Shown: positions 37,850 to 52,800, counted from the stretch's first letter. The stretch is 64,000 nucleotides of DNA from Parelaphostrongylus tenuis (GCA_019055375.1 JAHQIW010000206.1:62001-126000), one strand, 5' to 3'. Notes: generated from the letters alone by a model not told the origin. A program made the numbers and translations.

Positions 37850-40800
37850 GTAAGTTGCTTTTATTTGTCTGTTTATTCCGAATTGTTTATCTATATCAGT
37901 ATAAGTTGATTACTGTCATGTCAAAGATTGCGTGTTTGTACGATAATTCTTACCATGAGGGTCTTTTCGTTGTTGTAGTAACACCAGACCTGAGATTTAA
38001 CTAATTCAAGCGTTTAAACGTAATATTAGGTTGGTGGAAAGGTATATACGGTTTATGGATTGAAAATACGCCGTTTGGCAGTGGTATAAATTTTCAAATA
38101 AATGTGGTTAGATTATAAAGTATCAAACTGCGCGTTTCTCTCTTTGTGTCCTGTCGCTAATGACTTATTACTTGCTGTTCATTATACATTTATTTTGATT
38201 GGAGAAGAGATGTTTGTTGGTGCAAAAGTACTACGGCTTCAGACCGCGAGTTCAGAAGGGCCGTAAGACAGCAAAGACTACTGGCAACATCGATATTGTA
38301 TTTTGTCCTGGAAATGCTAACGGAAATACTTTGCAGCACTGGTCTAAGTGGATTCATGAATGAGACGTGTTTTAACAACGCATGGTTCGCAACGGCCACC
38401 ATGGCCGAGTGATTGTGATGCTCGTCTCAGCGCACGTGGAGCCGAGTTCCAACCTCTAACACTCTCCAGCAGTCAATAAGAATGCCCTATGCAGAGCCAC
38501 AGTCAGCCTATCCTCAAGATTTTAGAGAGACATGCTCGACCAGTGTACTACATTATTGAAGAAGAAGACGAAAAACGAATAGAATGCTAGAAGTGCTGGG
38601 ATCCGCACAATAGAAGTTGTGATGATGAGTCGTGTAAATGTAAAATAGAAATTCGCAACTGCTTTTGTATCAACCTCATCAAAAGTTATGAGAAAAGTGG
38701 TCATGAACCTGATCCTCTCAAGACTACACAAGTTCTTGCAGGAAAATCTCAACGTTGACCGTTCTACCATTCTTGCTCTTTGAAGCCCATTACAAAAGCA
38801 ACCGATGGTTCAGCACGGTCTTAAACCGCAATCAATATTGCACCAATCGAATATGCGTAATATATAAATAAAAATACGATGACAACAAGAGCTTATGCGT
38901 TAAACTAATAACGCTAAAGCTATCACTAGATAGGGGTGATATAGAGAGTAACACGGAACAAGAATAATGTTGAGGTAACTTTTGCGATACTGCTGAAGTG
39001 ATATGATTGAGAAATAATGTTACGCATTGTTAACTGCGAAGCATAATCTGGTAGAGGATGGATTACATATGGGTGTGCATCTACACATCAATGACGGATA
39101 TCAATTACGGTCTTCACATGAACGGAGCATACGGTAGTGTAAAAAATGATGAAGATTGCTACATATGCACAAGCGTGACGATCAAGAAGCAGAGAATGAA
39201 GGTATAGCGTACAGGTGTGCGCTGGCCTCATCCCAGGCCACGATCGGAAGGTGCGTATGATTTTGCGAAAGTGAAACGCAATCACCAAGAAATGATGAAA
39301 TATAAACGATAAAGACTTCTTGAGTATTAATGATGGGTCAATAGTTATAGGTATCGCTACTGTCGAACGAAGCCATCATCCCCTACAGAGAGATGGTTTG
39401 AGTTGAGGTTCAATAATAAATATACTTTACGGTGACATATTGTGACATAGTCACATGAATCTAATGCGCTGTAATACAGCTCGAACGAATAAAGCAAACT
39501 TGACCGATACTATGTTGTTATATACATTCCTTGTTCTTGGTGCTAAAATGTAGTGACTCTATCAGGTAAATTCTTAAGAGTTTGTAAAATTATTCAAGAG
39601 TTCTCAAGAACCTTGACAGCTTTTACTGCAGGTTTTCTAGTGGAGGAATGGTTCCATGTGCTTGATATACGTAATATATAAGCACAATGTGGCGCAGTTG
39701 TTAGAGGTGCTCTGCGACGCACACGAGGTCAATGGTTCGATCTCGCGCTCATGGCTCACCAAGCCATCCATCCTTCCGAGGTCGGTAAATTGGTACCAGA
39801 CAGGTCTCAGACTTGTCTGGGAGGATAAGCAGCAGTGACTCGATTTAGCGGGAGGCCACCGCGAGTCATTGTAAAGGCGGATATGCATTTAATCACCTCA
39901 AATGAAGTTAAAATTGAAGTCAAATGCATGGCGCATCCCTCAGGGATTGATCAACGCCGAGAGCTTTATCCTTTATCCTTTTATAAGCACAAATGTAATA
40001 ATTTACCTAAGTGAAATAAATGCTAAGCAAAATTCATCCTCAGACGGGAGTTGAATCCAAGTTTCACCCATAACAGAGGCGCGTGCTGTCATTACACCAC
40101 CGAGGCATCGCTTTGCCAACACTCTTCCCGAGCTATATTTCTATCGTAGCTATCAGCCACCAACCTTTAACACACTTGGTCGGCTAAGACATATCGCTTC
40201 ATTAACCCAGTTGAGTTGACAGCCACTGTGTGCATATTTTTCAAGGTATCCTATGTTTTGCCGCTTTTTGGCATTGCTATGATGTTCCAAGCATAGAGGA
40301 TAAAAGCTCTTGATGTTGATCAATTCTGAGGGATGCGCCATGATTCGTCTTCAATTTTTAACTTTGTTAGAGGTAATTAAATGCATATCTGGCTTTTACA
40401 ATGACTCGCGATGGCCTCTCGCTGAACCGAATCAGTGCTGCTTATCCTCCTAAACAAGTCTGAGACCAGTCTGGTAGCAATTTACCGACACCGGAAGGAT
40501 GAATGGCTTGGTGAGCCATGAGTACGAAATTGAACCATTGACCTCGTGTACGACGCAGAGCACCTTTAACCACTGCACCATATGCGTTTTTGTTCCCAGC
40601 ATACCTAAGAAAATCAATAGTAAGCAACAATTTGACCTCAAACCGGAGTTAAACCCGCTTTCACCCATGCCGGGGTCTCGTTTGTCACTACACCACCGAG
40701 GCCACCGCTTTACCACCAGTCTCTCTATCCTTACGGTACCGTGAGCCCACGGCCTCTGCTTCTAACTATCAACGTGTTGCGTCTAACAATGACGTCAGCC

Positions 40801-43800
40801 TTCAATGTGATGCGTCTAACCCCCAATGTGCTGCGTCTAACAATGGCAGACACCATTACACGACATGTTTAGAAGTAACATTATGGTTAAAGACGCAGAA
40901 GCCATGGATCCGCGGTCCCGTAAGGGATGAGCTGTTTACGTAACAATTCACAATCACTTCATAGTCAACTACAGAAGGAATTATTATAATTTGAAATAAT
41001 CACCATTATCAGCTTAATATGATTTATTGGATAAAAGGTAACGTTTGCTTCCTACAAAGGTTACGACTGTGGATAAATTTTTCGTACATGACCCAACATC
41101 GCATTTATGTGAACTCCAACACTACTTCCAATCTATTCTTCTCCTTCATCCATTATCAACGAAGGTCATCGGATATATGAGTTTGGCTGCACTTGAGGAA
41201 TTTGTTAATCTTAAAGAATATTCTTAAGCAGTGATCGAGTCGATAATCCCTGACTTACTGAAATGTAGCCAAATCTTCATCACAGGTAATCATCGGTTCT
41301 TATGGGTTGAACCCACTGAAATACATAGATGGGTAATGGGAAATGGAGAGATGGCTGATTCAATTGGCCTCTGCTGGGGCCGACCCGTCTCCACACGTTT
41401 TGAGCAGCATCGCTACCACTGCGCTGCCAACATAACCATTTGAATGAATGAAGAAGCTAAGATAAACTATGCATAATTTGCTTAGTTTTCAATAGAACTC
41501 TTTTCCATTATGAGATTTTGACACACAGAAATGGTTAACCATAATATTTAAGGAGATATATCTGCTTCCTTAAATATTTTGACACGTAGGGATTGGAAAA
41601 TCCATATAAATTTTTTTTAGATGCTTTCGATATCCGATCTTCTGCTGTTATTGTGTAATTTCTTCATGTTGATATTTCCAGTTATAGCATCAATGAGTAA
41701 TTCAATTACTCTTCATGATTGGTTTCCTCTGATTTTATGGTTAGCGTTTTTTCTCTTTATTTTTTCTAAATAATACTGATGAGGCTCACAAACTAAAAGC
41801 TTGCACGAGGTAGATATTTCTTCGAAAACATTGGCTGTTATATCAACAACTTTGCCTTTTTGAGAGTCTGAGCGTACTATTATGCAACGTTATTCATATA
41901 ATTTTGAGGATTACTTACTGTATTATTGAAAATCTGTGGTATTCACAAACTCAATTTTTGAGAAAAATCACACCATTCTGTCAGGTGTGATATGTCCATG
42001 CTCTGTGCTTAGGATGATGTCTGAACTTGCCTGCAGTTTAGATTCAAATGAAATAAAGGTGTCAACCGATGTTTGACAATGGCGCATTCCTGCTCAAACT
42101 AGAAAAGTCTAACACAAGGCGGCATATCATTTGTTATGTTAACACAATCTCCCCTTTTGCCCTGTCCTGCACTTTTGAAGTTTATCAAGACCTCAAGGGT
42201 CTTTCGCGCCGTTTTTGATTCTTGCCCCAAAATTTCCGCTACCATTACAAAGTCGTCTCCGTTGTTCCTTCCTCTTTTCTTTGCATTCAGAGGAGTGTTT
42301 GTCCAAGTCTTTCTATTTAATTGTTCTTCTATGCGGACACAAACCTGTCACACCTATGCATTCAGAATTACATATTTCACGAGAGATAGGGTGTACTATA
42401 CGTAAATTCATGCAGTCTCCATCTCTGTGGTTAGAACATTCTATAGAAAATCCTTTGTTTTACATAGAAGGTCACACAAGTGTTCCAAACCAATTATCAA
42501 CGTGATGCATTAGGTGGATTTTCTATGCTTTTCATGAAATTTTCTATACTTTGTTTTTTTTTCTGACACCCTCTAATAGCTGCACTTATTGTTTGTTATG
42601 AAGAATAGTTTGGAAGGTAACTAACCATTTAGGTTTGTCACACTGTTGTTCTGTTATGAAGCTTGTCTCCTTTTTTGACATAGCGTTAGTGGCCATTTGA
42701 GATGGCTACCTGTTGTACCATTTTAGTGCATCTTTGCTCTCTTCTCTCGCACGAACACTTCTAATCGTTCGGTGCATGTTTCGGACAACTGCTTTACTAA
42801 TGAAACTCTAATGGGGCTATTGGAAGCGCTAATGAATTAATGAAAAGCATTATAGGCGAAAGTAGGCATAAATGCATTGGGGTAAAAGTTAACTATAGAA
42901 CTAAAATAACGTAAGCAGCGAACTAGATAAAGATTCGGGGTTGAAAAAGCATATGTAATATGATGAATAATAGATATAAAAAGCGATTATACCTAATTGG
43001 CTATTTGTATGACCGACTTTCACTGGTAGTACGTGTTCCAACATATTTTTTACTCATTTCCCTCTCATCGCCATGGTTTGCTTAAGAAGCAGTGACTTTC
43101 GCGAGGTCCTTTCAAAATTTTTTGAAATTGCTTCTGCATGCAAGTGCCCATTTTTGACGTTAGAGGCGAACGCGTCAACACTCGATGTTATACAAGAGGA
43201 CGCTTTCATTTTTTGGGATTTACTTCGTTGCTCTTTTTCTCTATCTGAAATTTGTTCTTCCTGTTATGAAATTGGCCGATTTCTGCATTGCTGTCAATGT
43301 GCTATGCCTGAAAGTCTAGAATCGGACGGGTTCCGAAGATTTGAACTTTTGATTTCGTCGAGACCGCTTTGTTCTAGGAGGCATAGTTCAAGCGTTGTGC
43401 ATGGTGCAGAATTCTCGACGTAGATGAAATATCAACCCAGGCCTCCTCTACATAAATGTGCACTGAGGAAACTGTTGAGTACAGTTGATAGAATTACATT
43501 TTCTGCCAATACCACTACAGATTATTCGCTGAAGATAATCTACAACTGACATTTATTGTCAATTATATCAGATATGATGCAGTGATATCAAACATTGTTT
43601 TCTTTCTCTTTTTTAGACAGTCATAAGACGATCACCGTTCTTGTTTCGCTCTCCCATTGCGCTTCTCATGCTGTATTCCTTTTCGCTAGGCTCTTCTAAC
43701 CTGATTCTAATATTATCCACAACGGGCCTCTACAAAGACTTTTCATTGCGGATGGCCTCTCACAGCTTTTTGTAGAATGCGTCCAATCTTCTTTCCTCAG

Positions 43801-46800
43801 TGTACAAGTTGGTGATAAAGACTTTATTTTGCCGTGATTGATGGAGATAGCCAACGGCCAGGCACTGTAATAGGATTCTTGTATGAGATGACTACTTGGT
43901 AAAAGGATATCTTTTCGACAGGGTCAGCGCCTTCGGCATTTCATAACAAAAGTTCTTCACAAATGACAAGGCTCCGTCATTTGATTAACCTACCAATGTG
44001 TAGTGACCATATGGAATTTCATGTAATTCGAGGGTTCACGAAGAATGTAAAGGTTGGCGTATGAGGGGCTTTGTGGTGGTGCATGTGCAGAGTCAGAGGC
44101 GGACTGAATGGCGTATCGTGGGCGTGCTCGTATTGTCCGTTATAAATGAAGTCTTGTGCTACTCGGGATTTGATCATTTCTCATCAATTGTCCCACCTCT
44201 CGGTAGTTTTGGAAACCTTATTGAGGGGATAACCGTCCGTGTTTGCAATCAAAGTAGTTCTCTAGTGAATTAGATTGAACGCGAGATTAAACACCAACAC
44301 AGTGACAACGACCATCTGTATACCATCAACTTAGAACAGTCTATCCATGGAAAAAACAAAGAAATCAATAGTAACTTGAGTAGATTATTTACCAACCTCG
44401 TGTCAGCTCAGTAGTTTAGAATTATAAAGTTATGGAACAATTTTCATATCCACCAATGTTGAATGATATGTAAAACTATGAACCTCGCGCGAAAATCCAA
44501 CTCACGCCGTATCATTTCCGGGGTACGTGCTAACCGCTGCACTACTGAGACTCCTGTTCTGCTATCACTCTTTTTAGGACACAATGTCGATTCTGTCAGC
44601 AACCAACCGTCAACGATTTTTAAGCACATATCGGCATTTAAGAATGTTACGCTGACAGCTATTGGATGAGAGGTTAGCACGTGCTCTCGGAAAGGGTGAG
44701 ATGCCGGTTCTGCATTCACTCGAGATTCAAAGTTTTGCATGTCACTCAGCATTATTGAATATACAGTTATAATACAATCTGCTCAAAAATGGTGAACCAA
44801 GAACTTCAGTCTTTCACTTATCTTTTAATCTAAGGTGAGACTGATTATTCAGACCGATGTTATTAACAAGTATCGTGTTTTCATGAAAAATGGAAGTATT
44901 GTTATATGCTGTCTCCTGTTATTTCTATGCTCTTTCTTTTTTTTTCTATTTATAGGTACGCCTATCCAATTGGCTTGAGTACTCAGACATGCGGTGTATA
45001 TCTGACAGTGTTTGTATCAGTACAACGGTTGGTTTTTTTTATCTCAGAGTTATAGAAATTGGCAAATTAGCAATCAGCAACGTTGTTGCGTAGTAAAACA
45101 CTGTGATAATGGCCTTACAATCTACCGTTAAATAAACTTGACTGTAAAAATATAATATAGTTTGCGAGGATGTTTCAAGTCTTTTTGAGGTTGGTACTTC
45201 AGTGGTTCACGTATGTTTCGACAGTATCCCCGCTTCATCACAGCCACACGCCCAACTAAGTCACCCCTACTGATGGTAGAAATGGGGGACGGTGTTGTGG
45301 TGAAATCATGTGAATTTTCTTCTTGTTTGGTTTTTCCAATCGATAGTTTACGGTCATCGTAAGCATGTAGACATTGTTTCTCATCGACTGATTTTCAACC
45401 TCGTTATAAATATTCAATATAGCCTGTGAGAAGGTTTTCAAACGTTATCGAGGATTTGAATATTGAATACTAAATTTTTATGGCGGGGTTCGAAACAGTC
45501 GCTTGAAAAGCAATGTTTACATGGTTAATAGTAGCCGTAGGCCATTGACAGGAAAAATGGTGAAAACCTCAATTTCACGTGCGTTTCACTGAGATACCTT
45601 TCCCCATCCTTACTACTAGTAGGGGGTGACTAGTGAGCATATGACTTTGAAGAGGCAAGCAATATTGCCGAAACGTATGTGAGCCACTGACGTATCAACC
45701 TCGGAAAGGTTTGAAACATTCTCGCAGACTATGTATATGAAGTGTTTTGTTCATTAAAGCGAAATTCACCAATTACTCACATTTTAAATCGTTAAATGTT
45801 ACATGATCTCAACTCTCAGCTACTAATTTCAAGGAACCCTACTGAAATATCGATTAACGAAAATAGTTGTCGTGGTTATCATAATTGTAACTACGATCGC
45901 ATGTCTTGACCATTCTTTACAGCCTACTGTTTTCCATTAGAGTACGATAAGAGAAACAACCACAAGAAAGCAGAATAACAAGCAAAAATCGGATCCTCAA
46001 ATCAACTTCAAATTCATAGTTACCCTTTCCGGGAGCTCATGTGTTATCCACTGTACCAGCAAGACCCTTTGCTTTCTATTACACATGTTTTGAGTTTCTC
46101 GGTGCTCTCAACAATCAAACGTCAGTGAATCGATCGGAAAGCACAAATCAGCATTGGACCTAGCTAGGTTGAAGTTGTAGTTGGTATTCTGTAGCTGTAC
46201 TTATGACACACATAATGATATCAATCACAGTGGTGCCTAAATGGGCTCAACCAAGATGCCCACTAAACAGTTTTTGCACTGGTTACCGATTTGTTCTCCT
46301 GTAAGGTAGAGTAGACGAAGTATAGGTTTCCTTCCAAGTTCTTAGAGGAAACCTAATCAGTGGGTATTTCCGCTGCATTTCTGACATGTGAACCCAATCA
46401 CTTGCTGTTCGTTCTTCGATTAGGCTTCTGGGTGTTCTTATTGTCATCGCATCTTGACATATGCCGGGGCTCACTCTCACTCGTCTACATGATGTGGTTT
46501 TGTGTATGTAGTATGCTAACGGTTCTTTGGTAGTGGCCATGAGGTTTTGCATTATTTCCCCTTCTTTCAGAGCCTGAAAAGGTAAAGTTACTCTAAGCCT
46601 TCTTGTCTGAATTCAGCGGAAAAAATGACGAAACCTAGAATTTAGTTGCATTGGAAACAAAGCTGCTCTTCCAACACTCACTGTTCATCTCTCACAAACA
46701 ATTATTCTGGAGATAAAAGTTCTCGTAAATTCTGCCCTTCAATCTCTTCAAAATAAATGCCGCTTGAATGACCGTTCACGCACAACTCATAATTACATAC

Positions 46801-49800
46801 ATACTCAACGATAGACGGTGTACCAGTTCGGGTGCGGTCAACCTGTTTTCTTGTGAAGCGTACAAGATTGACATGCTGGCGGCTTCGAAGCATCTCCGAT
46901 AAAGTACGAGAGTCCAGAATTCAACCGCAGAGGAGATTTCATCTCTATCATGCGTGTCTCACGCAATGTACCAGACTGACATATCATCGAGAGAAGTGCA
47001 TTACTCGTCCAGATGAATCCTGGACGATTGGACTACAGGCGGAAGAAATCCCATAAAGAAATCCATAGAATGGTGAGCTTATCAGAACTTTCCTTTGCTC
47101 TAACGCAATCGGAATCTGGGATTCGTGGTTTTTCTGAGAGGATATGAGAGTATTTGAGTGACTAAGTTGCAATTAGCTTGATGTTTTAAGCCCTAATCAA
47201 GACAAAATCAGCCAAGGGTAAGCTATAGGAGATGTCTTCTTTGACATGATTAAACTGGATGATTCAAAACCATTCTTCTTAATGAAACCTTTTAATTGAT
47301 CGTGCTTTTATTTCAATTAGATGCTTCCTATTTCCAAAGCAATACGAAGACAGATAGCACGCGGGTACTCAATATACAGGTACGGAATAGGATGTTCGTT
47401 GCGCTTTCGATCAAGTTTAGATTTCTTGTAATTTTTTCATGTCATTAACTTCTTTCTGCTCAGTTCTGAATCTAAGACGTTTGTTAAGTTGGCTTCCCGA
47501 CTCAGCTATGGATCTGAAGAAGCTTTTAGAACAAATCCAGTTGTGTGCCTCCTTTTCTCCGAATTCCGCTAAAATCATTCTAGCTAAGAGACTCTCAATG
47601 CCTATGAACTCAGCTAGCTTTTGCCGACTCAAATTTACTATTCTGAAGAGAATGACATGATTGTGTAGTTGCTGAATTTACGCGAGATACTGGTTAGAAG
47701 TAGGCTGATATTCCGTGGCATACTGATGGTGTACACGGTATGGATGGATGGATTCAAGATTAATAATTGCATATGTCCCGAATGAATTGAAAATTGTCCA
47801 ATCTGATGAAAATTAGTCATGGTGCTATTTGTATTTTAGCGATACATCATTGAACTGTATGTATTCCATTATTGTGGCATGTATACTGGAGAAGTCTGAA
47901 TAAGGTCATCTTACTAAAGCTTTATTGGAGTTTCTTCTCATCGCTCTTCTTCTTCTGAATTGTTGTCAATCCCGTTGAGATTATATTATGTAAAAATTAT
48001 GTGCCGGTTACGATTATGATTAGAGATTAGTAGATAGAGTGATAGTCGCTGAAATCAAGTGTACTCTTCTTAATATTACTTTACAGTCACTACGTGCTTT
48101 ATATTGTGACATGACGATAGGAAAATCGGGCACTTTGATGATGACACTGACGATAAGTTTTTTGCAATTCACGGTTCGATCCTATCGAGATCACGTTCAC
48201 TGCTGTTCTTTGATAGAAAATAGTAAGATTGACTTTAAAAAGGAGATTCGCTGTAACAGAACATTTGCTCTTTTCGAAATGGTATAAGAGAATGCAGGAC
48301 TAACCTAAAAATCAGATCAAAGTTGTAAATAACTGATTCTAATCACCCTTCTGGACGCAGTACGTTTGTCGTGCCAGTTTGTGCAGCGATACTATTTTCA
48401 TCAGTGATACTGGTTGAATCATATTCTTCAAACTCGTGGCCTCGTTTCCTTAGTGCAAGGAGAATTTTGCACACGGGAGGATATGTCCTTTGCAGTACTA
48501 TTCAGTGGGATATTCTGACATCAAAAGAGTGGCATATGAAGCCGTCAATTCAGTACTTGTAACATGTAATTATACTCACAGTGTTCTTAGATATTTTCTC
48601 TTTATTATATCTGCCCATAAAGTATTATAATCCGCAGGCATTTTTCAGAGTGTAGTCATAGATGTCCTCTGCGAAATATTATTCATGAAAATCTTCCCTA
48701 TTCTTATGAAATTCCTCGATGCGATTGTTGTAACCATGCAATGAAGCACTGGAGACAAGCCACTGATAACGTCTTTTCACCGCTAAACATCGTTATCAAG
48801 TTGTGACTTGAAAGAAAACGATATTTATGGACGAATTTGTGCCAGAGGGCACCTAATCCACAAATTCTTCAAATCTTTCAAAATTTTGATCTGCCAGTAA
48901 TTACAGCTTTTTGCCAAGTTATGGTTTTTTCTGTGTCAGGGATTATATTAAAAGAAGGATCATTCTCACGATGGTTATATAGCGACAGCACTGAAAATAG
49001 TAGAAACGTTATACTATTGTAAAAGTTTTACAATGAAGCTCATGTTTATTCAAAAATCTTACTGACACATTAGGAGCACATTAATTGGCCGGAATAACGT
49101 AAAAAAAGGTTACATCTTTATTGTTGTGGAGTGTCAGAACAACAGCAAGCAAAAACGTTCTCACTATTAAGATTTACTTCAGATATGTGGGCGTATGTCA
49201 TCCATTTCGCGCAAAACGATGGGTTAGTAGAAGAGCTGTAAAGTATGCCATTATAGGTGAGCCTAATAGGACTACAACTTGTTTATTTCCTGAACGAGTT
49301 TCTGTTTACAGTTGGGAAATATCTGTTTCTTATGAATTCGTTGACCACACCGCTGGTAGATGCTTCTCTCTATAGGTACTCTGAAAAGTTTTTGACTCAT
49401 GATTATGGCAGTATGCTGTATTAAACTATAGTCAGATTCGATTAAATTATCTGTGATGAACGTCTTTCATTGTGGCACGGAGCATTTGAACTAAAAAAGT
49501 GTCATGTGTGATTTTATTACTTATTTGTGATTTATTTATTGTTGCTTGTGATTACCTTGGAAAAAACTGTATCAATGTGGGACGAAATGGTTATTAATTA
49601 CTCATACTTTGCTATTTCGTTCAAGCTCTAATTCCACTATTTTAATGAGCTAGATTGACTCAATGCTATACAGCCCTACCGCTGCTTTCTGCCATATATA
49701 AAGATTGATATTAGGTCTTCTTATAAGTTTGGCACTAGAGCAATAAAAATCAAACTTATTAACCAGGTGTAATTGGAATTGCTTAACAACACTATTCAAA

Positions 49801-52800
49801 GTGTCACATGACCACAATCAGAATCATCAGTCCTCATCGTCCCTTGTCCTTCAGCTGTAGTTCACATGCTTAGTTAAATTTAGTGTGGGTTCTGCTGCCA
49901 CTTGAAGACCTGAAAGAATATAGTCCAATAAACGTATCAAAAAGGAGTTAATAACTGAAGAAATTTAATGTCTTCTGTAAAATCTTTGTTGTATAGACAA
50001 TGGCTGCTTATTATGTTTTCAGGATCGATATTAATCAGTATCGTGATTAATGTACATACATGGCTTGAACTCGACATTTCCGAGTGTTTTTCTGCAGAGT
50101 TTAATCAAAAAGTACGGTAGGTGTCACATAGATTATCAACCATAGTGCGCGTTCCCATTTCAAATTCACGGTCGCCATAACTTTTGCACTATTAACATTT
50201 TTCCGTAGTCGAAACAAATAAAAAATAAACAACAAGTAAAACGTCAATAGCAACAAAACTTAGAGCGAAAGTGTGCATTGAAACTATGTATAATATAACC
50301 ACATTCATCCAAGGGTTCGTTCCAATATCGAACGGCAAATTTTCAACAATGCTCAAGCCGTCATTACTTGCCCCAGCTTAGTATTTATCTGTCAAATATG
50401 GAGCATGTGATTTGGATAAAACTAGCTTTTCTGAATACGGATTTCAAGTTTAATGATTAAACACCTTCCCCTTTTCTGCAATGACGTGAAGGTCCGTGGA
50501 AGTCTCGATGTTTTGTCTTGTGCGTATGCAAACCTCTGAAAAATGATCATAGGAAATTTCTCCAAGTCAATTAGAGCTTCGACTAAACAAAGCCTTAATG
50601 TTTGATGCTATAAAGAAAAGAGGTCTTCCTAGACAAGTTGTCATTCCATGAAACTAAGGAGGCTTTTACATAAAACTTAATATCATTCGTTTTAGAAGCG
50701 TCGCATTGACGGATTTGAAATCCGACGAAACCTATAACATCATAACAAAGTGCATACTGTATACGCTATTGATGTTTGTAATTCCGTTCATCACATTGAT
50801 TATCGTCAATTGGCGTATTGTTGTCACATTGAAACAAAGTACGCAAATGCGAAATCGTCTTCCTTCGGTCAAAGACCATCAACCGTGAGTCGGTAGCGCA
50901 CCTACTAATGCAAATTCACTCTACATCAGATGTGTTATTTCTACTGAATGTGGCTGATATGAAATGATATGAGTGATTAATAACGAATATTAAATTGATT
51001 TGAGTTAAGTTAACCAATTCGGGGGCATAGATGTGCTAGCACATATCTAACATAAGGGAAGCACTCTAAATCAACGCAGGGCCTTCTGTGCTCATGTGCG
51101 CTTCACATTAGCAACTCCTTTCAATCCAGGAAGAAAGTATGTATGACATTCTGAGACTTTCGCAAATACAAACAAAAGCTTATCATTCGAAAACCTAATC
51201 TACTCATGCGCTCGAACACGTTAAGTCCTTCATCGATTCTCATACAGCAGACGGCGCAATCCGCTGCTAGCGAGCTGCAATGACAGTGTAGTAGTTTCCC
51301 AATGATATCTAGATTATCATAGTCACTATAGGAGCTGCCAACCAATGATAAAATATGGTAGAAGAGACCTCATTAAGACTATGATTTGTAGAAACAGCGG
51401 TAATGTTTCCTGTTAAGCCCTGTAATTCGAAGGGGAGAACCAGATACTTACGAAAAGGTTATATTTCGAACCATTATTGAACATGCTGTGTTATCTCAAC
51501 TATCTAAATTCATATTTCAGAAATATTTGTCTTTTATATATTATGTCGGCAACAAGTTGCATTCATGCATTGCCGCACATGAATAAAGAGTCAAATGATA
51601 AATCAAATTTTTGTACTACTGATATCGAATACGACATAAACGTTTTAGTTTCTACACACTCTTATCATGATCCCCAAGGCTGTCATAGTGATGAAAAATT
51701 ACAAGACAATGAATAGTAGACATCCATCACATCGACTGTTTTTGAACCTTTCTAAAAACATTCAATATCGTCTGTGATAATGTTCAAAGCCTTTTCGAGG
51801 TTGGCACGTCAGTTGTGTACGCATATTTCGGCGGTGTCGCCCTCTTCGTCAGTGCCGCATCCCCCACACTGAACCCTACTTTATAGCAAAGATGGGGAGG
51901 CGTTATGGTGATAACGTGATATTGTGTTATCACCATTTTTAGTCAATGGATTACGGCTGTTGTTGAATATGTAAGAATTTATCTCACACACTCTTTTTAA
52001 ACCTCGTTATAAACGTTCAATATAATCTGCGAGAATGTTCAATCGACTAGTTCCATCGACTCAAAAATGGTGATAGCACATTATCACTTGCTACCACCAT
52101 AACATCTCCCCATCCTTGCTATAGAATAGAATCAATATAATTCCTGCGGCACTGATGAAGCGGACGATACCTCCGAAGCGCACGTGTGCCACTGACGTAC
52201 CAACTTCGAAGAGGCTACAAACATTCTCACAGACGACATTGAATTGTTTGGTGAAAATGATGTTGCTCCGTGCATGCGATGCCACTCAATCTGTATGCGC
52301 ACACATTTTATACACACACTAAGAACATATTTTATCTTAGCAGTTTTGATACTGAACATGCGCACCAAATTTACAACTCCTACGTATTTCTGTGGTTCAG
52401 AAAAGTCATCTTTATTGATAACGAAACAGAGATAAGCGGATCATATAGAAAGAGTAGACGAAGATGGGCGAAACGAACTGCAGAGTGGATTCCACGAAAA
52501 TACACCCGACCTGTCCTCGAGAACCACTACCTATACGATGGGTAGACATGTTCGTAAAGAGATTTAGTAGTTGTACTCGCAGCTGCTGATGTTTTACAGA
52601 CATGGTATATCAGCCGCGATAGTCGAGCCACATCAGCACCAAGGACGACAATTACGAGAGGAAGAAATGAATGGAAAAGGCGTTGGGATCTGCACAACTT
52701 GTGAAGGCGGACCATTCAAGCACACATGTATCGATTACGTATTTATATCCAATCAACTGCCCTTAAAACGATTTGCTGTGCATCTTCCAACTCCCACCTC

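Noticed and set aside
43073..43423. 116-codon + strand ORF beginning MVCLRSSDFREV
   Set aside because: Longest single ORF in the window, but there is no motif, no splice context linking it to the receptor exons and no paralogue here; it lies in receptor intron 2 and may be a chance ORF.
48039..48287. ORF with RALYCDMTIGKSG considered as the TM2 exon
   Set aside because: It does not match the phase needed, and a far better TM2 exon (SISDLLLL) was found at 41621-41739.
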